From assembly GCF_902459745.1 (NCBI RefSeq), contig NZ_CABPSJ010000003.1, positions 620,001 through 684,000 of the forward strand: a stretch of 64,000 nt of DNA, given 5' to 3'. A program made the position numbers and the translations under genes. Of the stretch, positions 17,192-25,899 are shown piece after piece; positions within the stretch are counted from its first letter, which is position 1; each line of letters starts with the position of its first letter. This stretch comes from Pandoraea communis (GTDB lineage: Bacteria; Pseudomonadota; Gammaproteobacteria; Burkholderiales; Burkholderiaceae). The notes below the pieces were generated by a model. That model was not told where the DNA came from, made no database searches, and saw only the letters and a program-made list of their open reading frames with translations.

Positions 17192-17980
17192 ATGTCCGAC
17201 CTAATCTCGCAAATCGCCGCGCGCCTGCGGCATGCGCAACAAACGCGTGAGCCGATCGAGCCGGTGCGCGGCGAGATCGCGATTGACGACATCGAGACGG
17301 CATACGCGGTACAGCAGGCGAACGTTGATCTGCGTGTCGCGAACGGCGAGCGCATCGTCGGCCGCAAGATCGGCCTCACATCGCTCGCGGTGCAAAAACA
17401 GTTGGGCGTGGGCCAGCCCGACTTCGGCACATTGTTCGCTGGCATGGCATATGGCGATAGTCAGCCGATGCCGCTTCCGGCGCTGATCCAGCCGAAAATC
17501 GAAGCCGAGATTGCATTGGTGCTTGAGGGCGATCTCACGGACGAGAAGCATACATTTATCGACATCCTGCGCGCGAGTGCTTACGCGCTTCCCGCGATCG
17601 AAGTCGTCGACAGCCGCATCCGGGACTGGGACATCCGCTTCGTCGATACCGTGGCGGACAACGCGTCGAGCGCGTTTTTTGTGCTCGGCAGCCGGCCAGT
17701 GCCTTTGTCGCGATTGGACCTGAGCGCGTGCGCGATGACGCTGGAGTGCGGCGGTGAGGTGCTGTCCCGCGGCGCGGGCGGCGCGTGCCTTGGCAATCCG
17801 CTTAACGCAGCCGTCTGGCTTGCAGACCGCATGGTGCAGCTTGGAACTCCGCTGCGTGCGGGCGATGTCGTGATGACCGGTGCGCTTGGCCCGATGGTGG
17901 TCGTCAAGGAGGCGGGCACGTTCACTGCGCAGATCGAAGGGCTCGGCAGCGTCCGCGCGACGTTCGACGCCGGGTCATGA
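17192..17980 (+). CDS. 2-oxopent-4-dienoate (2-hydroxypenta-2,4-dienoate) hydratase family
   Basis: 262 aa, as long as MhpD/BphH/XylJ. It has the fumarylacetoacetase-fold hydratase signatures GRKIGLTS near residue 60, PKIEAEIALVL (metal-binding Glu residues), PAIEVVDSRI and a C-terminal GDVVMTGALGP. With Mg2+ or Mn2+ it adds water to 2-hydroxypenta-2,4-dienoate, the product of the hydrolase at 4429. A GGAG site precedes the ATG. The next steps (aldolase, acylating aldehyde dehydrogenase) are not in this window. Confidence 0.92.
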   Translation: MSDLISQIAARLRHAQQTREPIEPVRGEIAIDDIETAYAVQQANVDLRVANGERIVGRKIGLTSLAVQKQLGVGQPDFGTLFAGMAYGDSQPMPLPALIQPKIEAEIALVLEGDLTDEKHTFIDILRASAYALPAIEVVDSRIRDWDIRFVDTVADNASSAFFVLGSRPVPLSRLDLSACAMTLECGGEVLSRGAGGACLGNPLNAAVWLADRMVQLGTPLRAGDVVMTGALGPMVVVKEAGTFTAQIEGLGSVRATFDAGS

Positions 17981-18286
17981 ACCATGAACTAATGAGAGGG
18001 GGGCGCACCTGGCACCGGAAAAACGAAAGGTAGCGATTGTAGGTTCGGGGAAATATCGGCGAGGGTCTGATGATCAAGGTGATGCGCAACAGCAAACGCG
18101 TGGAAATGGGGGGGGGCGATGGCGGGTATCGCCCCGGCCCTTGAGCGCGCAGTTACGGTTGACTTGGCCAGTCGAATCCGTCGGGCAGTCAGGGGCATGG
18201 CAGTCTGCCCGACCGTTCGATGTGGCGCCCGCTGTCTTGCTTTGACGGGCGCGTCAACCGAACAACGATAGACCATAAAAGCAAAA

Positions 18287-18314
18287 AGCCCGCTGCGACA
18301 AGGCTTTGCGGGCT
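18287..18314 (-). terminator. Second, weaker terminator on the reverse strand
   Basis: Arms AGCCCGC (18287-18293) and GCGGGCT (18308-18314) pair perfectly with a 14-base loop. Read on the reverse strand, the hairpin is followed by TTTTT-GC-TTTT. It probably backs up the terminator after tRNA-Leu. Confidence 0.55.
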
Positions 18315-18363
18315 CTTGCCGGACTGCGTTGCACTGCCTTGAACCGCTTTCTGGGCAGATATG

Positions 18364-18399
18364 AAAAAAGCCGACGATCTTTCGATCGTCGGCTTTTTT
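18364..18399 (-). terminator. Intrinsic terminator after tRNA-Leu
   Basis: Perfect 10-bp stem (18370-18379 with 18384-18393), 4-base loop, flanked by A6 and T6, so it could act in both directions. It lies 9 bp past the end of the tRNA gene on the reverse strand. Confidence 0.9.
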
Positions 18400-18408
18400 G
18401 GAATTTTT

Positions 18409-18493
<85 letters not shown>

Positions 18494-18535
18494 CCCGTCA
18501 GCTCGCTTACTACCCGCTCGCTGCGAAGAAGTGAG

Positions 18536-18564
18536 ATTATGCGTACAGTGTGCGGCGGTGTCAA
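18536..18564 (-). promoter_or_regulatory. Sigma-70 promoter of tRNA-Leu
   Basis: Reading the reverse strand: -35 TTGACA (18559-18564), 17-bp spacer, -10 CATAAT (18536-18541). Transcription would begin about 35 nt before the tRNA. The -35 is perfect and the -10 matches five of six. Confidence 0.8.
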
Positions 18565-18773
18565 CACTTCTGGCGGAAAAATTTTCATTTCCCTCGTGCA
18601 CCCTCAGCCTCACGCTCAAATTCCGCACAGGTAGAAGTTTTCGCGAGGTTTGCCGTATGATTGTCTCTGACCGTGCGACGCCGCTATCCGCGCTACGCAC
18701 AACCACCACGGACCGTCGGGCGCATGGTGCGCCACTCGGCCGGACTCAACCGGCACAGTAACGCTACCGACCT

Positions 18774-21329
18774 TTGAGCAAATATCCCTATCCGATCCCG
18801 AGCCGCGAAGAAATCCTCGGTGTCCTGCGCACCGCCGACTCCGCGCTGTCTGCCAACGATATCGCCGAAGCCCTGGCCATCAAAAAGCAGGAACGCGAGG
18901 GCTTCTTCAAGCGCCTCGCCGCGATGGAACGCGATGACCAGATTCGCCTCGACCGCCGCGGCTATTATCAACTGACTCACCCTTCGAACTTCATCGCCGG
19001 TCGTGTCATCGGCCACCGCGACGGCTATGGCTTTGCCGTGCGCGACGATGACGGCGATGACCTCTTCCTCCCCAACGAGGAGATGAAGAAGGTCATGCAT
19101 AACGATCGCGTCCTCCTGCGCATCGCCGGCTACGATCGCCGCGGCCGCCCGGAAGGTCACATCGTCGAAGTGGTCAGCCGTGCCAACACCCACGTCATCG
19201 GCCGCCTCCTTAACGAGAACGGCGTGATGGTTGTCGCCCCCGAAGACAAACGCATCGGTCACGACATCCTCATCCCGCCCCGCGCCCAAGGCAAAGCCAA
19301 GGTCGGGCAGGTCGTCTCCGTCGAACTCACCGATTACCCCAGCCGCTACAGCCAGCCCATCGGCCGTGTCTCGGAAGTTCTCGGCGATATCGACGACCCC
19401 GGCATGGAAATCGAGATCGCCGTACGTAAATACGGCGTTCCCCACCAGTTTTCTGCCGAAGCACTCGCGGCCGCCGGCGCTCTGCCCGACGACGTTCGCG
19501 CCCCCGATTTGCGCCACCGCATCGATCTGCGCGATGTCCCCCTCGTCACCATCGACGGCGAGGACGCCCGCGACTTCGACGATGCCGTCTACTGCGAACC
19601 CGCCAAAATAGGCCGCGCCAACGGCTTCCGTCTGATCGTTGCGATTGCCGACGTCTCGCACTACGTCACCCCCGGTGGCCCGCTCGACGCCGACGCCCTC
19701 ACACGGAGCACCTCGGTCTACTTCCCGCGACGCGTCATCCCGATGCTCCCGGAAAAGCTCTCGAACGGCCTGTGCTCGCTCAACCCCGAAGTGGATCGCT
19801 GTGTCCTCGTGTGCGACGCCCTCGTCGCCCTTAACGGGGAAGTGAAGGCGTATCAGTTCTATCAGGCCGTCATTCACTCGGCCGCGCGCCTGACCTACAC
19901 GGAAGTCGCTGCCGTTCTCGGCAACACCAAGGGTGCCGAGGCCCAACGCCGAGCCGCACTGCTGCCGCACCTGCAAAACCTGTACGACCTGTACAAGGTG
20001 CTGGCCAAAGCCCGCAAGTCGCGCGGCGCTATCGAGTTCGACTCGACCGAGACCTACATCGTCTGTAACGCGCAAGGCAAGATCGAACAGATCCTGCCCC
20101 GCACACGCAACGACGCCCACCGTCTCATCGAGGAGTGCATGCTCACGGCCAACGTGTGCGCTGCCGATTTCCTCAAGCGTCACAAACAGGCGGGTCTGTA
20201 CCGTATTCACGCGGGCCCCTCCGGCGAGCGGCTTCAAGTGCTGCGCACGTTCCTCAAAACCCTCGGGCTCTCGCTCGGCGGCGGCGACGAGCCCGCGACG
20301 TCCGATTATGCGGAACTGATGACGCAGATCGAATCCCGTCCCGATGCGCCCATGCTTCAGACCATGCTTCTGCGCTCGATGCAGCAGGCGGTCTACAGCC
20401 CGGACAACATTGGTCACTTCGGTCTCGCCTATCCGGCCTACACGCACTTCACCAGCCCGATTCGCCGCTACCCGGACCTGCTCACGCACCGCGCCATCAA
20501 GGCAATCCTGGTGGGTAAGAAGTACGAGCCGGAGATCCCTGGCGGTGTCGAGCTGACGACCGGTCTGTCACCGCACGCGCGCAAGTTGCAGAAGGACGAC
20601 GACGCGGCCAAGGCCAAGAAGCCCGCCAGCGCGAAGAAGCGCGACGCGATCTGGGACGAACTCGGCCTGCATTGCTCTGCGAACGAGCGCCGTGCCGACG
20701 AAGCCTCGCGCGATGTCGAAGCCTGGCTCAAGTGCTACTTCATGCGTGACAAGCTGGGTGAAGAATACGGTGGCACGGTCAGCGCCGTGACGTCGTTCGG
20801 CATCTTCGTGCAACTCGACGATCTGTTTATCGAAGGCCTCGTGCACGTCACGGAACTGGGCAGCGATTACTTCCAGTTCGACGAAGTCCGGCACGAACTG
20901 CGCGGCGAGCGGACCGGTATCCGCTACCGCCTCACCGACCGCGTTCGCGTGCAAGTGAGCCGCGTGGATCTGGACGCGCGCAAGATCGACTTCCGCCTAG
21001 TGCGCGAGCCGAACGCCCGCACGCTCGCCAAGACGTCAGGCCGTGTCGAACGCGGTGGCGCCCCGGTGCCGGCACCCGCCGCCGGTACGCCCGGCTTGGC
21101 CGGTTCGGCGAGTGCCGGCCCGACCATCCGGCAGTTGCCCAAGGGCGGTGCGCTGCTCAACGGCGTACAACTGGCGCCGCCGGCAGGCAAGCGTCCGGCG
21201 AAGCCGAAATCGGCGAAAGTGAAAGACGCGCGTGCCGAGCGCGGCGCAGCGCCGCCGATCAAACGCGCGGGGGGCGGCAACGCGCCCGCGAAGCGTCCGG
21301 GAGGTCCGGCGAAGAAGCAGCGTCGTTGA
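18774..21329 (+). CDS. rnr: Ribonuclease R
   Basis: 851 aa, starting at TTG 18774 (MSKYPYPIPSREEIL). Order of parts: N-terminal winged-helix and cold-shock domains, the RNB catalytic domain with the Asp-rich site TIDGEDARDFDDAVYC, an S1 domain (GEEYGGTVSAVTSFGIFVQL...), and a basic Lys/Arg/Ala/Pro-rich tail of about 100 residues. A processive 3'-5' exoribonuclease that degrades structured RNA, including rRNA and tmRNA targets. rlmB follows on the same strand, as in many proteobacteria. Confidence 0.97.
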   Translation: MSKYPYPIPSREEILGVLRTADSALSANDIAEALAIKKQEREGFFKRLAAMERDDQIRLDRRGYYQLTHPSNFIAGRVIGHRDGYGFAVRDDDGDDLFLPNEEMKKVMHNDRVLLRIAGYDRRGRPEGHIVEVVSRANTHVIGRLLNENGVMVVAPEDKRIGHDILIPPRAQGKAKVGQVVSVELTDYPSRYSQPIGRVSEVLGDIDDPGMEIEIAVRKYGVPHQFSAEALAAAGALPDDVRAPDLRHRIDLRDVPLVTIDGEDARDFDDAVYCEPAKIGRANGFRLIVAIADVSHYVTPGGPLDADALTRSTSVYFPRRVIPMLPEKLSNGLCSLNPEVDRCVLVCDALVALNGEVKAYQFYQAVIHSAARLTYTEVAAVLGNTKGAEAQRRAALLPHLQNLYDLYKVLAKARKSRGAIEFDSTETYIVCNAQGKIEQILPRTRNDAHRLIEECMLTANVCAADFLKRHKQAGLYRIHAGPSGERLQVLRTFLKTLGLSLGGGDEPATSDYAELMTQIESRPDAPMLQTMLLRSMQQAVYSPDNIGHFGLAYPAYTHFTSPIRRYPDLLTHRAIKAILVGKKYEPEIPGGVELTTGLSPHARKLQKDDDAAKAKKPASAKKRDAIWDELGLHCSANERRADEASRDVEAWLKCYFMRDKLGEEYGGTVSAVTSFGIFVQLDDLFIEGLVHVTELGSDYFQFDEVRHELRGERTGIRYRLTDRVRVQVSRVDLDARKIDFRLVREPNARTLAKTSGRVERGGAPVPAPAAGTPGLAGSASAGPTIRQLPKGGALLNGVQLAPPAGKRPAKPKSAKVKDARAERGAAPPIKRAGGGNAPAKRPGGPAKKQRR

Positions 21330-21545
21330 TTCGCGCCTCGCGTTGCGGTCGATGCCGCGGGTATCGATGCGCGGCGTGTTGCGCGGTTTGCAGTAAGATG
21401 GGCGCCTTGTGCCGGTAGCAAACGGCATCTGATGCCCGCGATGGATTGCGGCGGCGGTGGCCCATGCGGGCTCCGCCGCCGTCGTGCTTTGTGCGTCGGC
21501 AGTTGCGAACGGCCGCGCGGGCACACGCTATTTTGAGGATGTGAA

Positions 21546-22319
21546 ATGAGTCAATTGAAACTGCTGTTCGGTTTTCACGCCGTGACCGCGCGTCTGCGTC
21601 ACGATGCGAGCAGCGTCGAAGAAATCTACTATGACCCGAGCCGCCGCGATCGCCGCATGACGGACTTCCTGAAGCATGTGGAGTCGGTCAAGGGCACGCC
21701 GGGTGTGAAGATCAAGGTCATTCAGGCCGACGGCAAACGTCTCGACGGCATGGCCGGATCGTCGCGCCACCAGGGCGTCGTCGCGCGAGCTCAGGAAGTG
21801 TCGCTGGCGCTCAATCTCGACGAACTGCTCGATGGCATTTCCGGGCCGCCGCTGCTACTGGTACTCGATGGCGTGACCGATCCGCACAACCTTGGCGCGT
21901 GCCTGCGCGTTGCGGACGGGGCAGGGGCACATGCGGTGATCGCACCGAAGGACCGTGCCGTCGGCCTGAACGCGACGGCGGCCAAGGTCGCCAGCGGCGC
22001 GGCCGAGACGGTGCCGTACATCATGGTGACCAATCTCTCGCGCACGCTGCGCGAATTGCAGGAGCGTGGCATCTGGGTCGTCGGCACCTCCGACGACGCG
22101 CCCGCCGACATCTACGGCACCAAGCTCACTGGGCCGATGGCGATTGTCATGGGCGCCGAAGGCGAGGGCATGCGCCGGCTGGTGCGCGAGACTTGCGACG
22201 AGTTGATGAGCATTCCGATGGCCGGCGGCTGCGAAAGCCTGAACGTCTCGGTAGCGAGTGCCGTATGCCTATATGAAGCGGTGCGCCAGCGAGCAGTGGC
22301 AGCGGCGGGCGCGAAGTAG
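21546..22319 (+). CDS. rlmB: 23S rRNA (guanosine-2251-2'-O)-methyltransferase
   Basis: 257 aa. N-terminal substrate-binding part ([15 protein letters not shown]) and a SpoU/TrmH catalytic domain with the three knot motifs: [34 protein letters not shown] and [23 protein letters not shown]. Methylates the ribose of G2251 in the 23S P-loop. Lies downstream of rnr, in the usual pair, with a 216-bp gap. Confidence 0.97.
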   Translation: MSQLKLLFGFHAVTARLRHDASSVEEIYYDPSRRDRRMTDFLKHVESVKGTPGVKIKVIQADGKRLDGMAGSSRHQGVVARAQEVSLALNLDELLDGISGPPLLLVLDGVTDPHNLGACLRVADGAGAHAVIAPKDRAVGLNATAAKVASGAAETVPYIMVTNLSRTLRELQERGIWVVGTSDDAPADIYGTKLTGPMAIVMGAEGEGMRRLVRETCDELMSIPMAGGCESLNVSVASAVCLYEAVRQRAVAAAGAK

Positions 22320-22328
22320 GCGAAGCGA

Positions 22329-22352
22329 TGCCCGGCGTGCGATCGCCGGGCA
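22329..22352. terminator. Hairpin between convergent rlmB and tal
   Basis: Perfect 9-bp stem TGCCCGGCG / CGCCGGGCA with a 6-base loop. No T-run on either side, so it may be a weak terminator or just a transcript-end stabiliser serving both genes. Confidence 0.4.
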
Positions 22353-22367
22353 GGTTCCTGCGTCCGC

Positions 22368-23318
22368 TTACCGTGCAGCTTCGATCAGACCTTCGAGTTT
22401 GACGGCATCGGCGGCAAATGCGCGGATACCTTCTGCGAGCTTTTCGGTGGCCATCGCGTCGTCGTTGAGCGCGAAGCGGAACGACGGTTCGTCCGTTCTC
22501 ACGCGATCGATGTTTGCGGCACGGGCGTCTTTGGCATCGAGTTGGCGGCGCACCTCGCCTTCCGTTGTGCGGAGTTGTTCTAGCAGCGCAGGGCTGATCG
22601 TCAGCAGGTCGCAGCCTGCGAGTGCCAGAATCTGCCCGGTCGAGCGGAAGCTCGCACCCATGACTTCCGTGTCGTAGCCAAAGTGCTTGTAGTAGCGGTA
22701 GATGGCGGCAACCGAGCGCACACCGGGGTCGTTTTCCCCCGCATTGTCCGCTTCCATCCAGTTCGCGCCTGCCGACTTCTTGTACCAGTCGTAGATTCGG
22801 CCGACGAACGGCGAAATCAGTCGTGCGCCTGCTTCGGCACAGGCGGCCGCTTGCACCAGCGAGAAGAGCAACGTCATGTTGCAGCGAATCTTGTCGCGCT
22901 CGAGGATCTCGGCGGCGCGAATGCCTTCCCACGTTGACGCAATCTTGATGAGCACGCGATCGCGCTCGATGCCTTGTGCTTCGTACATCGCGATGAGCTT
23001 GCGTGCGCGGGCGACCGTGCCTGCGGTATCGAACGACAGGCGTGCGTCGACTTCAGTCGACACGCGACCGGGCACGATGTCGAGAATCTCGCGTCCGAAA
23101 GCAATCAGCAGACGGTCGATGATCTCGTCGGTGGATTCGGTGCGGTGTTCGCTCACGACGCGCGTGAGAATCGGACGGTAGGCATCCTTCTGGACGGCGC
23201 CGAGAATCAGTGAGGGATTGGTGGTGGCGTCCTGGGGCTTATAGGCGTCCATCGCCTGAAAGTCGCCGGTGTCGGCCACGACGATGGTATGGCGTTTGAG
23301 CTGATCGAGCTGATTCAT
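22368..23318 (-). CDS. tal: Transaldolase
   Basis: 316 aa, class I transaldolase of the TalB type. Contains the Schiff-base Lys in [19 protein letters not shown] (about residue 130), the TTNPSLIL motif near residue 33 and [13 protein letters not shown]. Transfers a dihydroxyacetone unit between sugar phosphates in the non-oxidative pentose phosphate pathway. Divergent from rpiA, an enzyme of the same pathway, with a 127-bp shared promoter region. Confidence 0.97.
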   Translation of the reverse strand: MNQLDQLKRHTIVVADTGDFQAMDAYKPQDATTNPSLILGAVQKDAYRPILTRVVSEHRTESTDEIIDRLLIAFGREILDIVPGRVSTEVDARLSFDTAGTVARARKLIAMYEAQGIERDRVLIKIASTWEGIRAAEILERDKIRCNMTLLFSLVQAAACAEAGARLISPFVGRIYDWYKKSAGANWMEADNAGENDPGVRSVAAIYRYYKHFGYDTEVMGASFRSTGQILALAGCDLLTISPALLEQLRTTEGEVRRQLDAKDARAANIDRVRTDEPSFRFALNDDAMATEKLAEGIRAFAADAVKLEGLIEAAR

Positions 23319-23445
23319 GAGAGCGCCCCTGCGAGAAATGCACTGCGTGACATGAAGTCCGGGATACGTCCGGGCGACGAAAAAAGGCGCGGCACGCCCG
23401 ACTCCGGTAAACTTCCGACTTTACCAAACTTTGCCGGAAATCCCC

Positions 23446-24138
23446 ATGACCCAAGACGAACTCAAGCGCCTGGTCGGCCAGGCGGCTGCCGACTATGTGA
23501 ACAAGCACGTGCCCGAGGGCAGTGTGATTGGCGTGGGCACAGGGTCCACGGCCAACTGCTTTATCGACGCGCTCGCGGCTCACAAAAACCGTTATCGCGG
23601 CGCTGTTTCCAGCTCCGAAGCCAGTACTGAGCGTTTGCGCAAGTATGGCATTGAAGTGTTCGACCTCAATCAGATCGAAAGCCTGCCCGTCTACGTCGAC
23701 GGTGCCGACGAGATCAATACGCTCGGTCACATGATCAAGGGCGGCGGCGGGGCGCTCACGCGCGAGAAGATCGTCGCATCGGTGGCCAAAGAATTCGTCT
23801 GCATCGTCGATGCATCGAAAGAAGTGGCCGTGCTCGGGGTTTTCCCGCTGCCGGTCGAAGTGATTCCGATGGCGCAGGCCAGCGTTGCTCGCGCACTGAC
23901 TGCGCTTGGCGGCGAGCCGCAGGCGCGTGTGCGTGCCGACGGCAGCCCGTATATGACCGATAACGGCTGTGCGATTCTCGACGTCCATGGCTTGCAGATT
24001 CTGGACCCGGTGGCGTTCGAGGCGCGGGTCAACCAGATTCCGGGCGTAGTGACGGTGGGTCTTTTCGCGCAACGTGGCGCGGATATCACGTTGATGGGTA
24101 CGCCGGAAGGGGTGCGTACCATCGATTACAAAAACTGA
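23446..24138 (+). CDS. rpiA: Ribose-5-phosphate isomerase A
   Basis: 230 aa from ATG 23446 behind GGAAA. Signature segments: [15 protein letters not shown] (phosphate loop), [17 protein letters not shown] and [14 protein letters not shown] with the catalytic Glu. Interconverts ribose-5-P and ribulose-5-P. Placed back to back with transaldolase. Confidence 0.97.
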   Translation: MTQDELKRLVGQAAADYVNKHVPEGSVIGVGTGSTANCFIDALAAHKNRYRGAVSSSEASTERLRKYGIEVFDLNQIESLPVYVDGADEINTLGHMIKGGGGALTREKIVASVAKEFVCIVDASKEVAVLGVFPLPVEVIPMAQASVARALTALGGEPQARVRADGSPYMTDNGCAILDVHGLQILDPVAFEARVNQIPGVVTVGLFAQRGADITLMGTPEGVRTIDYKN

Positions 24139-24153
24139 TTCCGGGAGGGCAGG

Positions 24154-25224
24154 ATGGCTGGATCGCGTCGTCTTCCCGAAACCTGGTTCCGTCGGGGCCT
24201 GTGGTTGATCGCCGTGTTGTTTGCGGCGTTCCTGATTGGTCTTGGCGGGCTCGTTGTCGACAAGCTGCCGGGGGTCGCGCCTGCGCCGACACTCGACTCG
24301 TTCGTTGATCGTGCGCAGGCTGAGCGCGCTGACGCTGCGATCAAGCAGGCGCAGACGCAACGCGAAGACGTGGAGAGTGGGCTCGAGACGGCGCGGTTGC
24401 AGCTCAAGGCGCGAAGCACGGCGTATCGCAATGCTCGTGAGTCGTTCAACGATTGGGTGGCTACGCGTACGGCGACGGCGCAGGCCAGTCAGGATGCGGA
24501 GCTTGTTTCGCGCACGCGTGCGCTCGACGTGCTGAAAGCGGCTGAACGCGATGCTCAGACGCAGGTTGACGCGTTAGAGGCGAAACAGCTTGAAGCGCAG
24601 CGGGCGGTTCAAACGGCGCGTGTGGCGCGAGAGGCGCTGAACGTGGCGGCGGGTGAACAGTTGGTGGTGGTTCAGCGTTCGCAGGAATTGAAGGTCTTCG
24701 GCATTCGATTGGCGTTAACGATGCCGTTGTTGGCGGTGGCGGGATGGCTTTTCGTGCGGCAGCGTAGGAGTACGTGGTGGCCGTTCGTGTGGGGCTTCGT
24801 CTTCTTTGCGTTGTTTGCGTTCTTTGTGGAGTTGGTGCCGTATCTGCCGGACTACGGTGGCTATGTACGTTATCTGGTCGGCATTGTCTTGACGGTGTTG
24901 ATAGGGCGTTACGCGATCGTATCGTTGCAGAGATATCTGGCGAGGCAGAAGGCGGAAGAGCAGTTGCCGGACGAAGAGCGGCGCAAGACGTTGTCATATG
25001 ATTTGGCGCAGGCGCGTTTGGCGAAGTCGGTGTGTCCGGGGTGTGAGCGTCCGGTGAAATTGGACGATGCTGAGCGTGACTTCTGCGTGCATTGCGGCAT
25101 TTGCTTATTTGATCATTGCGGCACATGTACGACGCGAAAAAATGCGTTTGCGCATTTCTGCCACCACTGCGGTGCGCGATCGACGGGAACGAGTGTGGAG
25201 GGTAGCCAAATAAAGGCGACCTGA
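24154..25224 (+). CDS. Membrane protein with coiled coil and C-terminal zinc ribbons
   Basis: 356 aa, function not recognised. Visible parts: an N-terminal membrane helix (about residues 14-34), a long Ala/Gln/Glu/Arg-rich coiled-coil region (about 45-180), three further membrane helices (about 187-265), then a cytosolic-looking end with CPGC, CVHC, CGIC, CGTC and CHHC cysteine/histidine pairs, a double zinc ribbon. It begins 15 bp after rpiA. The layout suggests a sensor or scaffold at the inner membrane, but nothing shows what it binds. Confidence 0.8.
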   Translation: MAGSRRLPETWFRRGLWLIAVLFAAFLIGLGGLVVDKLPGVAPAPTLDSFVDRAQAERADAAIKQAQTQREDVESGLETARLQLKARSTAYRNARESFNDWVATRTATAQASQDAELVSRTRALDVLKAAERDAQTQVDALEAKQLEAQRAVQTARVAREALNVAAGEQLVVVQRSQELKVFGIRLALTMPLLAVAGWLFVRQRRSTWWPFVWGFVFFALFAFFVELVPYLPDYGGYVRYLVGIVLTVLIGRYAIVSLQRYLARQKAEEQLPDEERRKTLSYDLAQARLAKSVCPGCERPVKLDDAERDFCVHCGICLFDHCGTCTTRKNAFAHFCHHCGARSTGTSVEGSQIKAT

Positions 25225-25251
25225 GAGACCTGAAGAAAGAGAAAAGGAAAG

Positions 25252-25289
25252 AAAAAAGGGCACACGAAGCGATTCGTGCGCCCTTTTTT
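25252..25289 (+). terminator. Intrinsic terminator (usable in both directions)
   Basis: Arms 25258-25268 and 25273-25283 pair at 10 of 11 positions around loop GCGA. A6 precedes and T6 follows. Ends the rpiA/zinc-ribbon gene transcript. Confidence 0.88.
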
Positions 25290-25318
25290 GCTGCCTGGTG
25301 GGACGGGGTCGTAAGTGG

Positions 25319-25391
25319 AGACGGATCGGGGCCCCTTTCTGCAGCGAGTTGGGTTTATGTCTGAGAGGCGGAAAGGGGCGCCGATCCGTCT
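25319..25391. repeat. Long near-perfect inverted repeat
   Basis: Arms 25319-25342 and 25368-25391 (24 nt each) are reverse complements at 22 of 24 positions; one of the two mismatches would be a G-T wobble in RNA. The loop is 25 nt. It lies between a strong terminator and the end of yggX and is not itself followed by a T-run. Could be a dispersed palindromic element or an mRNA-end structure. Confidence 0.8.
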
Positions 25392-25433
25392 GGAGGGCGG
25401 CGTTAAGAAGGGGAGGCCGATTACTGGGAGCGA

Positions 25434-25709
25434 TTACTCGGAGGGTGGCGGCACATACCCTTGAGCGACGTCGGCACCGTCACCGAAGAAATACTTTTCC
25501 GTTTGCTTGACGAGATACTGACGGGCGCGCGGATCGGCCATATTGAGGCGATTCTCGTTGATCAGCATGGTTTGTTGCTTGAGCCATCCGGCCCAGGCTT
25601 CTTTCGAGACGCTTTCCCAGAGGCGTTTGCCGAGTTCGCCGGGCATGGGGGGGAAATCGAGACCTTCGGCTTCTTTACCGAGCTTGATGCATTGAACCAT
25701 GCGGGCCAT
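25434..25709 (-). CDS. yggX: Fe(2+)-trafficking / oxidative damage protection protein YggX
   Basis: 91 aa, standard YggX size. Recognised by [27 protein letters not shown], the single conserved Cys7, [15 protein letters not shown] and the C-terminal EKYFFG. Helps protect iron-sulfur clusters and handle labile iron. Preceded on the reverse strand by argA; 190 bp separate the two genes. Confidence 0.97.
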   Translation of the reverse strand: MARMVQCIKLGKEAEGLDFPPMPGELGKRLWESVSKEAWAGWLKQQTMLINENRLNMADPRARQYLVKQTEKYFFGDGADVAQGYVPPPSE

Positions 25710-25899
25710 GGGGGAACTCCTTCGTAATCTTGGTGTGGCGTGACAGGGAGGCCGTGCGCTGGCGGTCGTCTACCGGAGGGTTTGACGGGGGCGCGCATCT
25801 GGGTGATGCGCCGCGGCCGATGAACGGATATGGGGGCAGGGGGGGCGAGACTCAAGGGAAGAAAACCTTGGAAGAATCGCGCAACCTGCCGGCCTGTGG

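Larger units (their letters stand above)
17981..18408. other. 428-bp gap between hydratase gene and tRNA-Leu
   Basis: No gene that I can support. The right end holds two reverse-strand terminators (see 18287-18314 and 18364-18399). The left 280 bp show nothing recognisable, including no integrase remnant and no obvious copy of the tRNA end. Confidence 0.6.
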
